Positions 8,734 through 17,001 of a DNA stretch of 64,000 bases are shown piece by piece. Location: contig NZ_JAHBZK010000010.1 in assembly GCF_019635465.1 (NCBI RefSeq), forward strand, positions 62,001-126,000, read 5' to 3'. The DNA is from Hydrogenophaga sp. GTDB lineage: Bacteria; Pseudomonadota; Gammaproteobacteria; Burkholderiales; Burkholderiaceae_C. The position numbers and the translations under genes were made by a program. Below the pieces are notes generated by a model. It searched no databases and was not told where the DNA came from. It saw only the letters and a program-made list of their open reading frames with translations. Numbering within the stretch: the first letter of the stretch is position 1; the number at the start of each line of letters is the position of its first letter.

Positions 8734-9149
8734 AGCAGGTGCTGTTCCTGAACACACCGGAGCTGCTGGCCGAGCACTGGCCGGCCGCCGCCTCGCTGCT
8801 GGAGCCAGTGGTGCGCCAGGCCGCGCGTGGTGAGTTCGCCGTCGAGGACCTGCACGATCTGGCCGCTGCGGGCAAGGCCTGGGTGGCCGTGATGCTGTCG
8901 CACGGCACCCCGGCGCTGGCCATGGTGTTCGGCTTCGTGCACTACCCGCGCAAGACGGTGCTGAACGTGATCGCGTTGGGAGGGCAGGACCTGGCCGGTG
9001 CCGCGGTGTCTTTCTGGCCGCAGTTCCTGGGCTGGGCCAAAGAATCCGGCGTCGACGAGATCGAGGCCTGCACGGCACCGCCCATGACGCGCGTGCTGCG
9101 CAACCTGGGCTTCTCGCACACCTATGACCTCGTGAGGCGTTCATGCTGA
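8730..9149 (+). CDS. Phage GNAT-like acyltransferase-fold protein
   Basis: This 139-residue protein starts at GTG 8730, overlapping the previous stop (GTGA), so translation is coupled. The alternating strands (AWVAVMLSHG..ALAMVFGFVHY, KTVLNVIALGG) and the final MTRVLRNLGFSHTYDLVRR match the last strands of GNAT N-acetyltransferases, where the LGF turn is common. Proteins of this kind are frequent among podovirus structural genes, but no target is known. The canonical Q/RxxGxG/A acetyl-CoA loop is not evident, so catalytic activity is doubtful. Confidence 0.5.
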   Translation: MKQVLFLNTPELLAEHWPAAASLLEPVVRQAARGEFAVEDLHDLAAAGKAWVAVMLSHGTPALAMVFGFVHYPRKTVLNVIALGGQDLAGAAVSFWPQFLGWAKESGVDEIEACTAPPMTRVLRNLGFSHTYDLVRRSC

Positions 9150-9823
9150 TCTACCCCCCTCAAGACCCGCGCTGCCGTGATCGCCGCCTGTACAAAGGCG
9201 GCGACGGCGGTGCTGCGCAGATGCGCGCGGACGAGGAGGCTCGCCAGCGCCGCGTGCAGGCGGCCGTGGACACTGTCAACGGCGTCTTCGGCGGGTCCGG
9301 CCGCCAGGCCATGTACGACGACATCAAGAACGCCACCAAGGATGTGGCGATGCGCGACCTCGACCAGCAACACACCCAGGCCAGCAAGCAGAACCTGTTC
9401 GGCCTGGCCCGGGCTGGCCTGCTGGGTGGCTCGGTCGATGCGGAGTCGGGTGCAGACCTCGCGCGTCGGTACGGCGAGGGCCAGATCCGCGCGACAGCGG
9501 CCGGGCAGAACGCGGCGGCCGACCTGCAGTCGGTGGATGAGAAGACCCGGCAGAACCTGGTGTCGCTGGCTCAATCCGGGATCGACACGGGTACCGCGGC
9601 TACCCTGGCATCAGGGCAGATGGTGGCAGCGACCGATGCAGCTCGCAGCACCGCCCAATCAGCGAACGTCGGCCGCCTGTTCGACGACATGGCCCAGGCG
9701 TACCTGCAGAACCAGGTTCTCAAGGCGCGCGCCCAGGCGACCAGCCAGTCGGGAAGCTCGCCGAGCTCGTACGGTAGCAACCTGTTCACGGGCAACCCGT
9801 ACAGCGGCACTGTCCGCCGGTGA
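9143..9823 (+). CDS. Phage internal virion protein, small helical (ejection group)
   Basis: This 226-residue protein overlaps the preceding gene by seven bases (ATGCTGA type). After a short head it is almost all helix, rich in Ala, Gln and Asp, with no transmembrane stretch or catalytic motif. The tail is Ser/Gly rich (SQSGSSPSSYGSN). Together with the three following Ala-rich genes it fits the block of internal or ejection proteins that podoviruses inject to build a channel across the envelope. Function is inferred from this context. Confidence 0.55.
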   Translation: MLIYPPQDPRCRDRRLYKGGDGGAAQMRADEEARQRRVQAAVDTVNGVFGGSGRQAMYDDIKNATKDVAMRDLDQQHTQASKQNLFGLARAGLLGGSVDAESGADLARRYGEGQIRATAAGQNAAADLQSVDEKTRQNLVSLAQSGIDTGTAATLASGQMVAATDAARSTAQSANVGRLFDDMAQAYLQNQVLKARAQATSQSGSSPSSYGSNLFTGNPYSGTVRR

Positions 9824-9831
9824 GGTGAACC

Positions 9832-10536
9832 ATGCCATTCGTTGTTGACGACGCTCTCTACATCGGGGCCATGCTGGCCGGCACCGCCCTGGCCAACAAA
9901 GCCCAGACCGACGCGCTCAAGAAGCAGCGCGAGATCCAGGTGGGCAACCAGCGCATGCTCTCGCAGCAGCGTGATGCCGCAACCGACGTCGCGCTGCGCA
10001 AGGCGCTGGAGTTCCAGGGGGAAGACCGACAGGCGCGTCAGGACGAGATCGCCAAGGCTCTGGAGGCAGATTTCAAGCCGGCGGTGGAGGGGACGCCCAT
10101 CACGGCACAGGGCGTGCAGGTCGGCTCGACGATCCCCACGGCCGGCGCGACCAGCGACTACCTCGCGGCCACGGCGCGCGAAAAAGCGAAGACCACCGAC
10201 TCGCTGCGCTCGCTGGCGCAGCTCATGGGCCGCATCGGATCTGCTGGCCAGTTGCGCCGCGACGAGGCCGTGGGGATCGGCGACGCCGCTGGCCAGATCG
10301 GCCGCATCCAGAACAACGCCGGCAACATGGCCGAAATCGAGAACATCCGCGCCAACTCGGTGACGCCCAGCCTGGGCCTGCAGCTGGCAGGCAGCGCGCT
10401 CAGCGCGTGGGGCGGCGGGAAGCTGGCCAGCAGCGGCGTGGGTGGCACAGCACAGCGCGGTCTGGCCAAGGTGGCACCCGGCTCGTCCTACGCGAACCCG
10501 AACCTGATGAGCCTGTCCGGCCTGCCCTGGAACTGA
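9832..10536 (+). CDS. Phage internal virion protein, helical (ejection group)
   Basis: This 234-residue protein begins with a short hydrophobic helix (YIGAMLAGTALANKA), then a charged coiled-coil region (residues about 25-90), and ends in a glycine/alanine-rich amphipathic stretch (GSALSAWGGGKLASSGVGG). This composition is typical of podovirus DNA-ejection proteins. GAGGTG before ATG 9832 provides the ribosome site, nine bases after the previous stop. No enzyme motif is visible, so the ejection role is an inference from neighbours. Confidence 0.55.
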   Translation: MPFVVDDALYIGAMLAGTALANKAQTDALKKQREIQVGNQRMLSQQRDAATDVALRKALEFQGEDRQARQDEIAKALEADFKPAVEGTPITAQGVQVGSTIPTAGATSDYLAATAREKAKTTDSLRSLAQLMGRIGSAGQLRRDEAVGIGDAAGQIGRIQNNAGNMAEIENIRANSVTPSLGLQLAGSALSAWGGGKLASSGVGGTAQRGLAKVAPGSSYANPNLMSLSGLPWN

Positions 10537-10545
10537 GGAACGATC

Positions 10546-11985
10546 ATGCGATTCCGACTCGCAACGAGTGGCGCGAACCCCGGCCAGCCCGTGGCTGACG
10601 GGATCGGCAGCCTGTTTCGCTCAATGGCGATGGCGCCTGCGATGGCGGAGCAGGCGCGCCAGGAGGCGCTGGACGCTCAGGCGCAACGCGAATTGCGTGG
10701 CGCGCAGATTCGCGCAGCCGATGCCCAGGCCGCGAAGGCCGGGCAGGAGGTGCTGGACATGCAGGACCAGCGCGAGCGAGGCACCATCGGGTCGGTGCTG
10801 GGCAATGCGGCCATGATCCACGGAGTGGCGCCGGACCAGCGCCCGGATCTGGTGTCCTACCTGCAGACCGGTCGCATGGCGGGTCAGTACACCCCGGCGC
10901 CGGATGGCATGGGCCCAGTGTTGCCGACCCCGGCGGTCTACACGGACGGTACCGCGCAGAAGGTGGCGCGCACCGCAGGCCTGGCCAGCCAGGCGCTGGC
11001 CCAGGGCGACAAGAGCGTGGAGAACCTGTTCAAGGCCCTCACCCTGCAGCGCGACATGGACCTCGGCGACGACGTCCTGGCTGGTCGCCGACCTGCTGGG
11101 TCGGTGGGCCAGGCGCAGGCCGCCATGGGCGGCAAGAAACTGATCGATGCGATCGGCAATACCGGCATGGGATTCGACATGTTCACGGGGCAGGGACAGC
11201 AGCTCGAGCCGGGCCTGCGTGCCATCTTCGGTGATGAGTCTGCGGCGAAGATCGACGCGGAGAAGGCCCGAGCTGGTGCATCGCGCGCCTCGGCGGCCAA
11301 CAGCTACGCCAGCGCGGCGAAGACGCGCGCCGACATGGATCGCGGTGCGCGCTCTGGCGACCTCACTGTCGTGACCGGCCCCGACGGTACCGTCAACATC
11401 GTGAACAAGAGCGACGGGACTGCCCGAATGGTCACGGGGCCAAATGGTCAACCGCTGGTCAAAGGGAGCGCGGGGGGCGCGAACAAGACCATGACCGAGG
11501 GGCAGGCGAAGGCCAACCTGTTCGGCACGCGCATGGTCGAGGCGAACAAGATCTTCGACGAGCTGGCGGGTCAGGGCGTGACAACGGCAAGCCAGCTCAA
11601 GCGGGCCGCCGATGCAGTGCCATTCGTGGGCCCGGGCCTCGGCGTGCTCGCCAACTCGACCGTGGTGAGCCCTGGCCAGCAGCGCCTGGAGCAGGCACAG
11701 CGCGACTTCATCAACGCGGTGTTGCGGCGCGAGTCTGGCGCCGTGATCGCCGATTCCGAGTTCGCCAACGCTGCGCTCCAGTACTTCCCACAGCCTGGCG
11801 ACTCGCCCGAGGTGATCGCCCAGAAACGCCTGAATCGCCAGCGCGCGGCCGAGCTGCTGATGATGGAGGTGCCGGCGAGCGTGCGAGCACAGAGCCAGGC
11901 GCTCGGAGCGCCAGCTCCGATCCAAGGCGGTGCGAGTGGGGGCTGGGATAACGGCGGCTGGTCGATCCAGCGCGTGGGGAACTGA
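10546..11985 (+). CDS. Phage internal/ejection protein, 479 residues
   Basis: This protein is the middle member of the ejection block. The N-terminal 70 residues are helical and Ala/Gln rich; a central part has beta-like DGTVNIVNKSDGTARMVTGP repeats near residue 285; the C-terminal third (LEQAQRDFINAVLRRESGAVIADSEFANAALQYFPQPGD) strongly resembles phage proteins annotated as DNA transfer or tail-associated lysozyme-less internal proteins. GAGGAACGATC before ATG 10546 is a good ribosome site. It sits 9 bases after the previous gene and 2 before the next, so all are one transcript. Confidence 0.6.
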   Translation: MRFRLATSGANPGQPVADGIGSLFRSMAMAPAMAEQARQEALDAQAQRELRGAQIRAADAQAAKAGQEVLDMQDQRERGTIGSVLGNAAMIHGVAPDQRPDLVSYLQTGRMAGQYTPAPDGMGPVLPTPAVYTDGTAQKVARTAGLASQALAQGDKSVENLFKALTLQRDMDLGDDVLAGRRPAGSVGQAQAAMGGKKLIDAIGNTGMGFDMFTGQGQQLEPGLRAIFGDESAAKIDAEKARAGASRASAANSYASAAKTRADMDRGARSGDLTVVTGPDGTVNIVNKSDGTARMVTGPNGQPLVKGSAGGANKTMTEGQAKANLFGTRMVEANKIFDELAGQGVTTASQLKRAADAVPFVGPGLGVLANSTVVSPGQQRLEQAQRDFINAVLRRESGAVIADSEFANAALQYFPQPGDSPEVIAQKRLNRQRAAELLMMEVPASVRAQSQALGAPAPIQGGASGGWDNGGWSIQRVGN

Positions 11986-11987
11986 TC

Positions 11988-14396
11988 ATGGCCAAGTTCC
12001 GCATCACCGGTCCCGATGGCGCGAGCTACGAGATCACCGCCCCGGATGGCGCGAGCGAGCAGGACGTGCTCGCGTACGCGAAGCAGAACTTCGCCTCGCC
12101 GAAGGCCGCCGCGCCTGCGGCTGCGGCCGCTTCCGCTGCCCCCAAGGTGGAAGTGCCCAGCAGCGGCCTGGCCATGGGCCTGCGCGACCCTGTGGACGCC
12201 GGTGCCCAGCTGCTGCGCCGCGCGGTTCCGGACGGCGTGGGTCAGGCGATCGACAACTTCGGGAACTGGCTCGCCGACAAGGGCTTGCCGGTCGCGCGAT
12301 CGGACGGAGTGCAGGGCGTCGACGCGATCGTGAAGGGAGTGAACAAGGGCTACGACGCGCAGCGCAAAGCCGAGAACCCCAACCCCGGGTTTGACTGGGC
12401 CCGCCTCGGCGGCAACCTCGCCAACCCAGCGAACTACGTCGGCGGCGGCATGGTCAAGGGCGCGACCACGGTGGGTAAGCTCGCACTGGGCGGCGCTGGC
12501 GCTGGTGCCCTGTCTGCGCTCATGCAGCCCGTGGTGGACAACACCGAGAACTTCTGGGGCGCCAAGGCTGGGCAGGCGATGCTGGGCGCGGCCGCGGGCG
12601 CAGTGCTCACCCCTGCGATGGCCAAGGGCACCGAGGCTGTGGCCAAGGGCGTGCAGTCGGTGCGCGATGCGGGGCGCCGCGCGGTGCCCGTGACGCCGGA
12701 AGGGATCACCATCCGGGTGAACAACGCGCTGCAGTCGCAGGGCCTGAACCCGAGCGACGTACCCGACACCATCCTGCAGTCGGTGCGCCGCCAGGTCGAG
12801 GAAGCGACCACGGCCGGCGCTCGCATGGATCCGGCCGCCATGGTGCGCCGTGCGCAGTTCGAGGCCGTGGGCCTGACGAACGACGCTGCGCCGACCCTGG
12901 GCCAGATGACGCGCGACCCGATGCAGTTCGCCAACGAGAAGAACCTGTCCGGCGTGCGGCTCGACCGCGGTGCGCGCGGTATCGGCAACGACCTGGCCGA
13001 CCGCTTCCAAACGCAGAACCAGCGCCTCGGCGAGGTCTTCGACACCCTGGGCGCCACGCAGGCAACGGACAGCGTGACGGCTGGCCAGACGCTCATGAAC
13101 GCGCTGCGCGCTGCCGACGAACCGGTGCGCGCCAATGTGGACCTGCTCTACACGACCGCCCGGGGAATGACCGCAGGCCGGGCCGCGGATCTTGAGCGCG
13201 CTACGTTCAGCCAGAACGCAAACCGGGCTCTGGACGAGGGCATGTTCGGCGCCTTCCTGCCGGCGGATGTGCGCACGCTGCTGAACCAGATCAGCGAGGG
13301 CAAAACGCCCTTCAACGTCGACGCTGCGGTGCAGATCGACACGCTGCTGTCGCAGGCCCAGCGCCGGGCCGAGCGCGGCGGTGATGCTGCAGCCGCGCGC
13401 GCCGTGGGCGTGGTGCGCGACGCGCTGCACGGCACGCCCCTGGCCGCCCAGGCGCCAGCGGCTGCGGGCATGGTCGACGACGTGGCGCGTGCTGCGGGCG
13501 ATGTGGTCGACGAGGGCGTGACCGACGCGGCCTTCCGCGAAGCCTCGCGCGCAGCGCTGCCCGGCCAAGCTGCACCGCCCACGTCCGGCTCCCGCGCGCT
13601 GGCGCCGGACTTCGAGTTCCCGCTGCCGCGCCAGGGCACCACCCCGGGCCCGGCCGTCCCGCCCGGTGCTGCGCCAATCGACGAGGGAGCGTCCGCACGC
13701 GCCGCCTTCGATCAGGCCCGCCGCGCTGCGCGCGACCGCTTCGCCACGATCGAGGCCACGCCGGCGCTCAAGGCCGCGCTGGACAGCGAGGCGCCCGACA
13801 GTTTCGTGCGCAGCTTCATCCTCAACGCCGATGTGCGCGACGTGCAGTCGATGCGCAACGTGCTGCAGAACAGCCCCGAGGCGCTGGGCCAGGCGCGCGC
13901 GCAGATCGCCGACCACCTCAAGCGCGCCGCCTTCGGTGCGAACGCGAGCGGTGACAAGGCCTTCACGGCCGAGCGCTACCTGAACACGCTGCGCGCGCTG
14001 GGCCCGGAGAAGCTGCAGGTGTTCTTCACGCCGGCCGAGATCCTGCGCCTGAACCTCGCAGGCAAGGTTGCCAGCGACATCAACAGCATCCCCGCGGGTG
14101 CGAAGTACGGGACCAATTCGAGCGGCACGGGTGCCGCGGTGATGAACCTGCTTTCCAGCCTGGGCGGTCGAGTCCTGGACAAGATCCCGGGCGTGGGACA
14201 GGTCGCTGGCCTCATCTCTGACAAGGCTGGCGCGATGCGCACGGAGCGCGCGATCAATGAGGCGCTGTCACCCGCGGCCCAGCAGGCGGCGCAGTCCGCG
14301 CGCGAGCTCTCGCCCGAAGTGGCGCGCGCGCTGCAGCTGCTGTTCCCGGCGAGCGGCGTCGCGGGCGGCGTGCTTGGCGGCGCGTCGATCAACTAG
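11988..14396 (+). CDS. Large phage ejection (DNA transfer) protein
   Basis: At 802 residues this is the largest protein of the phage block. It starts with a small domain (RITGPDGASYEITAPDGASE.DVLAYAKQNF) found at the head of many phage internal proteins, then an Ala-rich linker, hydrophobic Gly/Ala helices around residues 145-205 that could insert in a membrane, and a long helical body. The hydrophobic segments and C-terminal LFPASGVAGGVLGG stretch suit a protein ejected with DNA to form the trans-envelope channel. No lytic transglycosylase signature is visible. It ends the first structural run; the next gap carries 15-mer copy 3. Confidence 0.65.
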   Translation: MAKFRITGPDGASYEITAPDGASEQDVLAYAKQNFASPKAAAPAAAAASAAPKVEVPSSGLAMGLRDPVDAGAQLLRRAVPDGVGQAIDNFGNWLADKGLPVARSDGVQGVDAIVKGVNKGYDAQRKAENPNPGFDWARLGGNLANPANYVGGGMVKGATTVGKLALGGAGAGALSALMQPVVDNTENFWGAKAGQAMLGAAAGAVLTPAMAKGTEAVAKGVQSVRDAGRRAVPVTPEGITIRVNNALQSQGLNPSDVPDTILQSVRRQVEEATTAGARMDPAAMVRRAQFEAVGLTNDAAPTLGQMTRDPMQFANEKNLSGVRLDRGARGIGNDLADRFQTQNQRLGEVFDTLGATQATDSVTAGQTLMNALRAADEPVRANVDLLYTTARGMTAGRAADLERATFSQNANRALDEGMFGAFLPADVRTLLNQISEGKTPFNVDAAVQIDTLLSQAQRRAERGGDAAAARAVGVVRDALHGTPLAAQAPAAAGMVDDVARAAGDVVDEGVTDAAFREASRAALPGQAAPPTSGSRALAPDFEFPLPRQGTTPGPAVPPGAAPIDEGASARAAFDQARRAARDRFATIEATPALKAALDSEAPDSFVRSFILNADVRDVQSMRNVLQNSPEALGQARAQIADHLKRAAFGANASGDKAFTAERYLNTLRALGPEKLQVFFTPAEILRLNLAGKVASDINSIPAGAKYGTNSSGTGAAVMNLLSSLGGRVLDKIPGVGQVAGLISDKAGAMRTERAINEALSPAAQQAAQSARELSPEVARALQLLFPASGVAGGVLGGASIN

Positions 14397-14468
14397 CCAG
14401 TGCACCGGCGCCCACACCAGGGGCGCCAGAGCGGCAGCGAGGATGACGCGCAGCGTGTCGTTGTCCAT
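14268..14468 (-). CDS. Possible small antisense membrane protein
   Basis: A 66-codon frame on the minus strand overlaps the last 129 bases of the 802-residue gene. Its unshared N-terminal part (MDNDTLRVILAAALAPLVWA) is a convincing acidic head plus transmembrane helix, followed by a basic stop-transfer stretch. The first 24 codons lie in otherwise empty sequence. No clear ribosome site was found, and the C-terminal half is simply antisense to a GC-rich gene, so this may be a chance frame. Confidence 0.3.
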   Translation of the reverse strand: MDNDTLRVILAAALAPLVWAPVHWLVDRRAAKHAARDAARREQQLQRARHFGRELARGLRRLLGRG

Positions 14469-14489
14469 CGCGGCATTCTAGGTCGGCCT

Positions 14490-14504
14490 GATCACTTTCC
14501 GGCC
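14490..14504 (+). promoter_or_regulatory. Phage intergenic 15-mer, copy 3 (before fibre module)
   Basis: GATCACTTTCCGGCC lies about 65 bases before the next gene start (14569) in the gap between the ejection block and the fibre block. It differs from copy 1 only in the last base. No ordinary -10/-35 pair is visible around it. Confidence 0.5.
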
Positions 14505-14568
14505 TTGGTGCTGACCCGGGGCCCGACCATGCGCGGCGTCTGATCCCACGTCGCTCCGGAGCACCGCC

Positions 14569-14973
14569 ATGGCCATTCAACTCTCTGTCGCTGTCCGCAA
14601 TGCGCGCGGCGACTCCCTGGAAACGACAACCGGCACTGCGCCGAAGCTCCAGATCCGAACGGGTGCACAGCCAGCGAACTGCGCGGCGGCCGACAGTGGC
14701 ACGCTGCTTTGCGAGATCACGCTGCCGTCTGACTGGCTTGCCGCTGCCAGTGCCGGCGTGAAGTCGCTCCTGGGGACATGGAGCGGATCCGGTGCAGCCG
14801 CGGGCACTGCTGCCCACTTCCGTATCAAGGACAGCGCGGGCACCACCTGCCACATGCAGGGCAGCGTGACGGCTACTGGCGGCGGCGGCGACATGACGCT
14901 GGACAACACCAGCATTGCGGTGAGCCAAGCCGTTCAGGTCACGAGCTTCACCTTGACCGAGCCGAACCCCTGA
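14569..14973 (+). CDS. Phage structural protein, beta-rich, unknown role
   Basis: This 134-residue protein is the first gene of the fibre module and follows 15-mer copy 3. It alternates short beta strands and ends with MTLDNTSIAV...VTSFTLTEPN, a pattern seen in small phage proteins encoded near fibres. Two Gly/Ala-rich loops and three cysteines are present. It may be a decoration or fibre-associated protein; no specific function is recognised. Confidence 0.6.
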   Translation: MAIQLSVAVRNARGDSLETTTGTAPKLQIRTGAQPANCAAADSGTLLCEITLPSDWLAAASAGVKSLLGTWSGSGAAAGTAAHFRIKDSAGTTCHMQGSVTATGGGGDMTLDNTSIAVSQAVQVTSFTLTEPNP

Positions 14974-14984
14974 GGAGCCCAGCC

Positions 14985-15182
14985 ATGAACGTCCAGGAAA
15001 AGCTTGTCTACGCCAAGCGCGCCATCCAGTCGATCACCGAGCACGACGATGCCCCATCGGAAGAGGTGGCGGGCGCGGTGGACGAGCTGCAGAAGTTCGC
15101 CGGCGAAGAGTTCAAGAAGGCGCTCAAGCGCCGCGCCGAAAAGGCGAAGGCTTCAAAGAAGGCGGCCGCCATCAAAGGCTGA
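14985..15182 (+). CDS. Small charged phage protein, 65 residues
   Basis: ATG 14985 opens a 65-residue frame 11 bases after the previous stop, with GAGGAG (14973-14978) as ribosome site. The product is helical, acidic in the middle (EEVAGAVDELQKFAGEEF) and very Lys/Ala-rich at the end (AEKAKASKKAAAIKG). It resembles small coiled-coil proteins in phage structural operons, but no function is known. Position between two structural genes and a clean ribosome site argue that it is real. Confidence 0.6.
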   Translation: MNVQEKLVYAKRAIQSITEHDDAPSEEVAGAVDELQKFAGEEFKKALKRRAEKAKASKKAAAIKG

Positions 15183-15191
15183 CATCTGGCT

Positions 15192-15560
15192 ATGCAGTAC
15201 CGCACCCACGAGGACGGCCCGCTCACCGAGATCCGGATAGAGCCAGGTGCCGTGGTGGTCGACATGCAGTTCGATCTGCCTGGGTGCTTCACGCGCATGC
15301 ACGACCATGCTTTCGATCACTGGATGGAGTGCGTGCGCGGCATGGCCCGTATCGTCATTGACGACGTGGAAACGATCGTTCGGCCTGGTGACCGCTATTT
15401 GGTGGCCGCGCAAAAACGCCACGGCTGCTGGCCGTTGCAGAGCGACACGCTACTACGTTGCCGTCATGAGCACGCTGACATCCACCCCGACAAGATGGAT
15501 GGCGGCACTGGCATCCCGTTGGAGTGGCTTGAACGCTTGACCAATAGGGTGCCGGAATGA
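15192..15560 (+). CDS. Cupin-like phage protein
   Basis: This 122-residue protein has the double-stranded beta-helix pattern of small cupins: GCFTRMHDHAFDHWMECVRG in the first motif, GDRYLVAAQKRHGCW in the second, with several His that could hold a metal. Similar proteins occur next to fibres in phages of this type; their substrate is unknown. The stop codon overlaps the start of the following fibre gene (ATGA), so expression of the two is coupled. Confidence 0.6.
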   Translation: MQYRTHEDGPLTEIRIEPGAVVVDMQFDLPGCFTRMHDHAFDHWMECVRGMARIVIDDVETIVRPGDRYLVAAQKRHGCWPLQSDTLLRCRHEHADIHPDKMDGGTGIPLEWLERLTNRVPE

Positions 15561-16504
15561 GGGCGGCCAACTACGTCGAGGAGACCACGACGAGCATCGC
15601 CGGCACCAGCGGTGATGGGGCGATCACGCTGACCGCCATCAGCAATGTGCCGCGCTTCTCCACGGTGTTCGGCACCCAGGCAACGCAGGTGCGGTACATC
15701 ATCGAAGACACGGTCAACAAGAAGTTCGAAATGGGGATTGGCGTCGTCTCGGCCAACGTGCTCACGCGCACCACGCCGCAGATCACCTGGACCGGTGCCG
15801 TCTACAGCGACAACGCACCGAGCGCCATCCAGTTCGGCTCCAGCCCGACCGCGGGCGACATTCGCATCCGCATGAGCGCCACTGCCGAGTCGCAGGGCAT
15901 CGTCATGGGCGGGATCAACCGTTCGATTCTGAGCGACGCGAACTGGAGCGAGTACAGCCCGTCTGGGCACTGGGCTGGCGACACCTCGCTGTCGAACGCC
16001 ACGATGGTGGCCGGGCGCGAGTACTACGTTGCCTACAAGCTCGAATGTGCAGGTCGCTTGCAGGGCATCCGTTTCAGCGTGGGCACCGCCCAGGCGTCGA
16101 GCAACATCAAGATGGCCCTGTTGTCGGTGGCGAAGACTGGCTTCCCCGGTCAGAAGATCGTGGACTTCAACACGGTCGCAACCACCTCGACGGGTATCAA
16201 GACCGACAGCACCACTGGCACCTGGACCCCCGCCGGGCCAATCTGGCTGCCCGCAGGGTGGTACTACATCGGTTTCATTTGCAGCCACGCCATCGCCTTG
16301 GGCGGCAAGGACATCGGCAACTCGATCAAGATGCAGACGCCGCTCGGCCTGCGCGACGGCTATGGCGTGGGCAGCACCTGCTACGCCACAGGCAGCTATG
16401 CCTCCGGCATCCCTGCCGCGCCGACGCTGGCCTCCAGCCCAGGCATCGAGAGCACCGGCGGTGCCAACAACTTCCCGTTCTTCGGTCTCAAGGTGAGCCC
16501 ATGA
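15557..16504 (+). CDS. Tail fibre protein, receptor-binding candidate 2
   Basis: This 315-residue protein starts with a module (NYVEETTTSIAGTSGDG ... RYIIEDTVNKKFEMGIGVVS.NVLTRTT) that follows the same pattern as the N-terminus of the fibre at 5388: DxVxExT, a GxG turn, YxIE, WE/FExGxG, then N.LTRTT. The rest is a beta-rich distal part ending in NNFPFFGLKVSP, quite unlike the collar-type tip of the first fibre. The phage thus seems to carry two fibres sharing one attachment module. ATG 15557 overlaps the previous stop. Confidence 0.65.
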   Translation: MRAANYVEETTTSIAGTSGDGAITLTAISNVPRFSTVFGTQATQVRYIIEDTVNKKFEMGIGVVSANVLTRTTPQITWTGAVYSDNAPSAIQFGSSPTAGDIRIRMSATAESQGIVMGGINRSILSDANWSEYSPSGHWAGDTSLSNATMVAGREYYVAYKLECAGRLQGIRFSVGTAQASSNIKMALLSVAKTGFPGQKIVDFNTVATTSTGIKTDSTTGTWTPAGPIWLPAGWYYIGFICSHAIALGGKDIGNSIKMQTPLGLRDGYGVGSTCYATGSYASGIPAAPTLASSPGIESTGGANNFPFFGLKVSP

Positions 16505-16998
16505 TCCTGTACACCGAGAAGGGTGCTGGCCTGCATGTCGCCATCACGGCGGCCGGCCACTGGCTGCGCGAGGATGACGGGCAGTGGGTGTGCAGCGACG
16601 AGGCAGCCGTCCAGGCCCTGATCGATGGCTACACGCTGGAGCAGGCGAAGGCCTTTCGCAAGGCCGAGGTGAGCGCCTTGGCGACCAAGCTTCGAAACAA
16701 GGTCATCAAAGGCTACAGCGCTGGCGAGATGGCGTCCTGGTCGATCAAACTGGCCGAAGCCCGAACCTTTGCCATCGACCCGCTGGCCTCGTGCCCACTG
16801 CTCACTTTGGAAGCCCAGACCCGTGGCGTCGCCCTGGCATCGCTTGCCCAGCGTGTGCTCGATAACGCCACGTTGTTCGCTGGCGCCGAGGCGATGATCG
16901 CCGGTGTGGAGGGCATGCACCGCGACTCGATCGACGCGCTGGCTGACTTCGATGGCGTCGCGGCCTACGACTTCACGGGCGGCTGGCCCGCCACCTAA
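16501..16998 (+). CDS. Probable fibre-associated (assembly-type) protein
   Basis: This 165-residue protein starts at ATG 16501, overlapping the fibre stop by four bases. The N-terminal 35 residues are beta-like (LHVAITAAGHWLREDDGQWVC); the remainder is helical, with a KAFRKAEVSALATKLRNKVIKGYSAG segment and a block like the DUF4376-type domain found in proteins encoded behind phage fibres. By position it could be a fibre chaperone or a short accessory fibre. Family assignment is tentative. Confidence 0.55.
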   Translation: MILYTEKGAGLHVAITAAGHWLREDDGQWVCSDEAAVQALIDGYTLEQAKAFRKAEVSALATKLRNKVIKGYSAGEMASWSIKLAEARTFAIDPLASCPLLTLEAQTRGVALASLAQRVLDNATLFAGAEAMIAGVEGMHRDSIDALADFDGVAAYDFTGGWPAT

Positions 16999-17001
16999 GC
17001 C

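Noticed and set aside
11571..13916. 781-codon antisense frame in the ejection block
   Set aside because: Composition is shadow-like and it spans two good plus-strand genes. No ribosome site or motif supports it.
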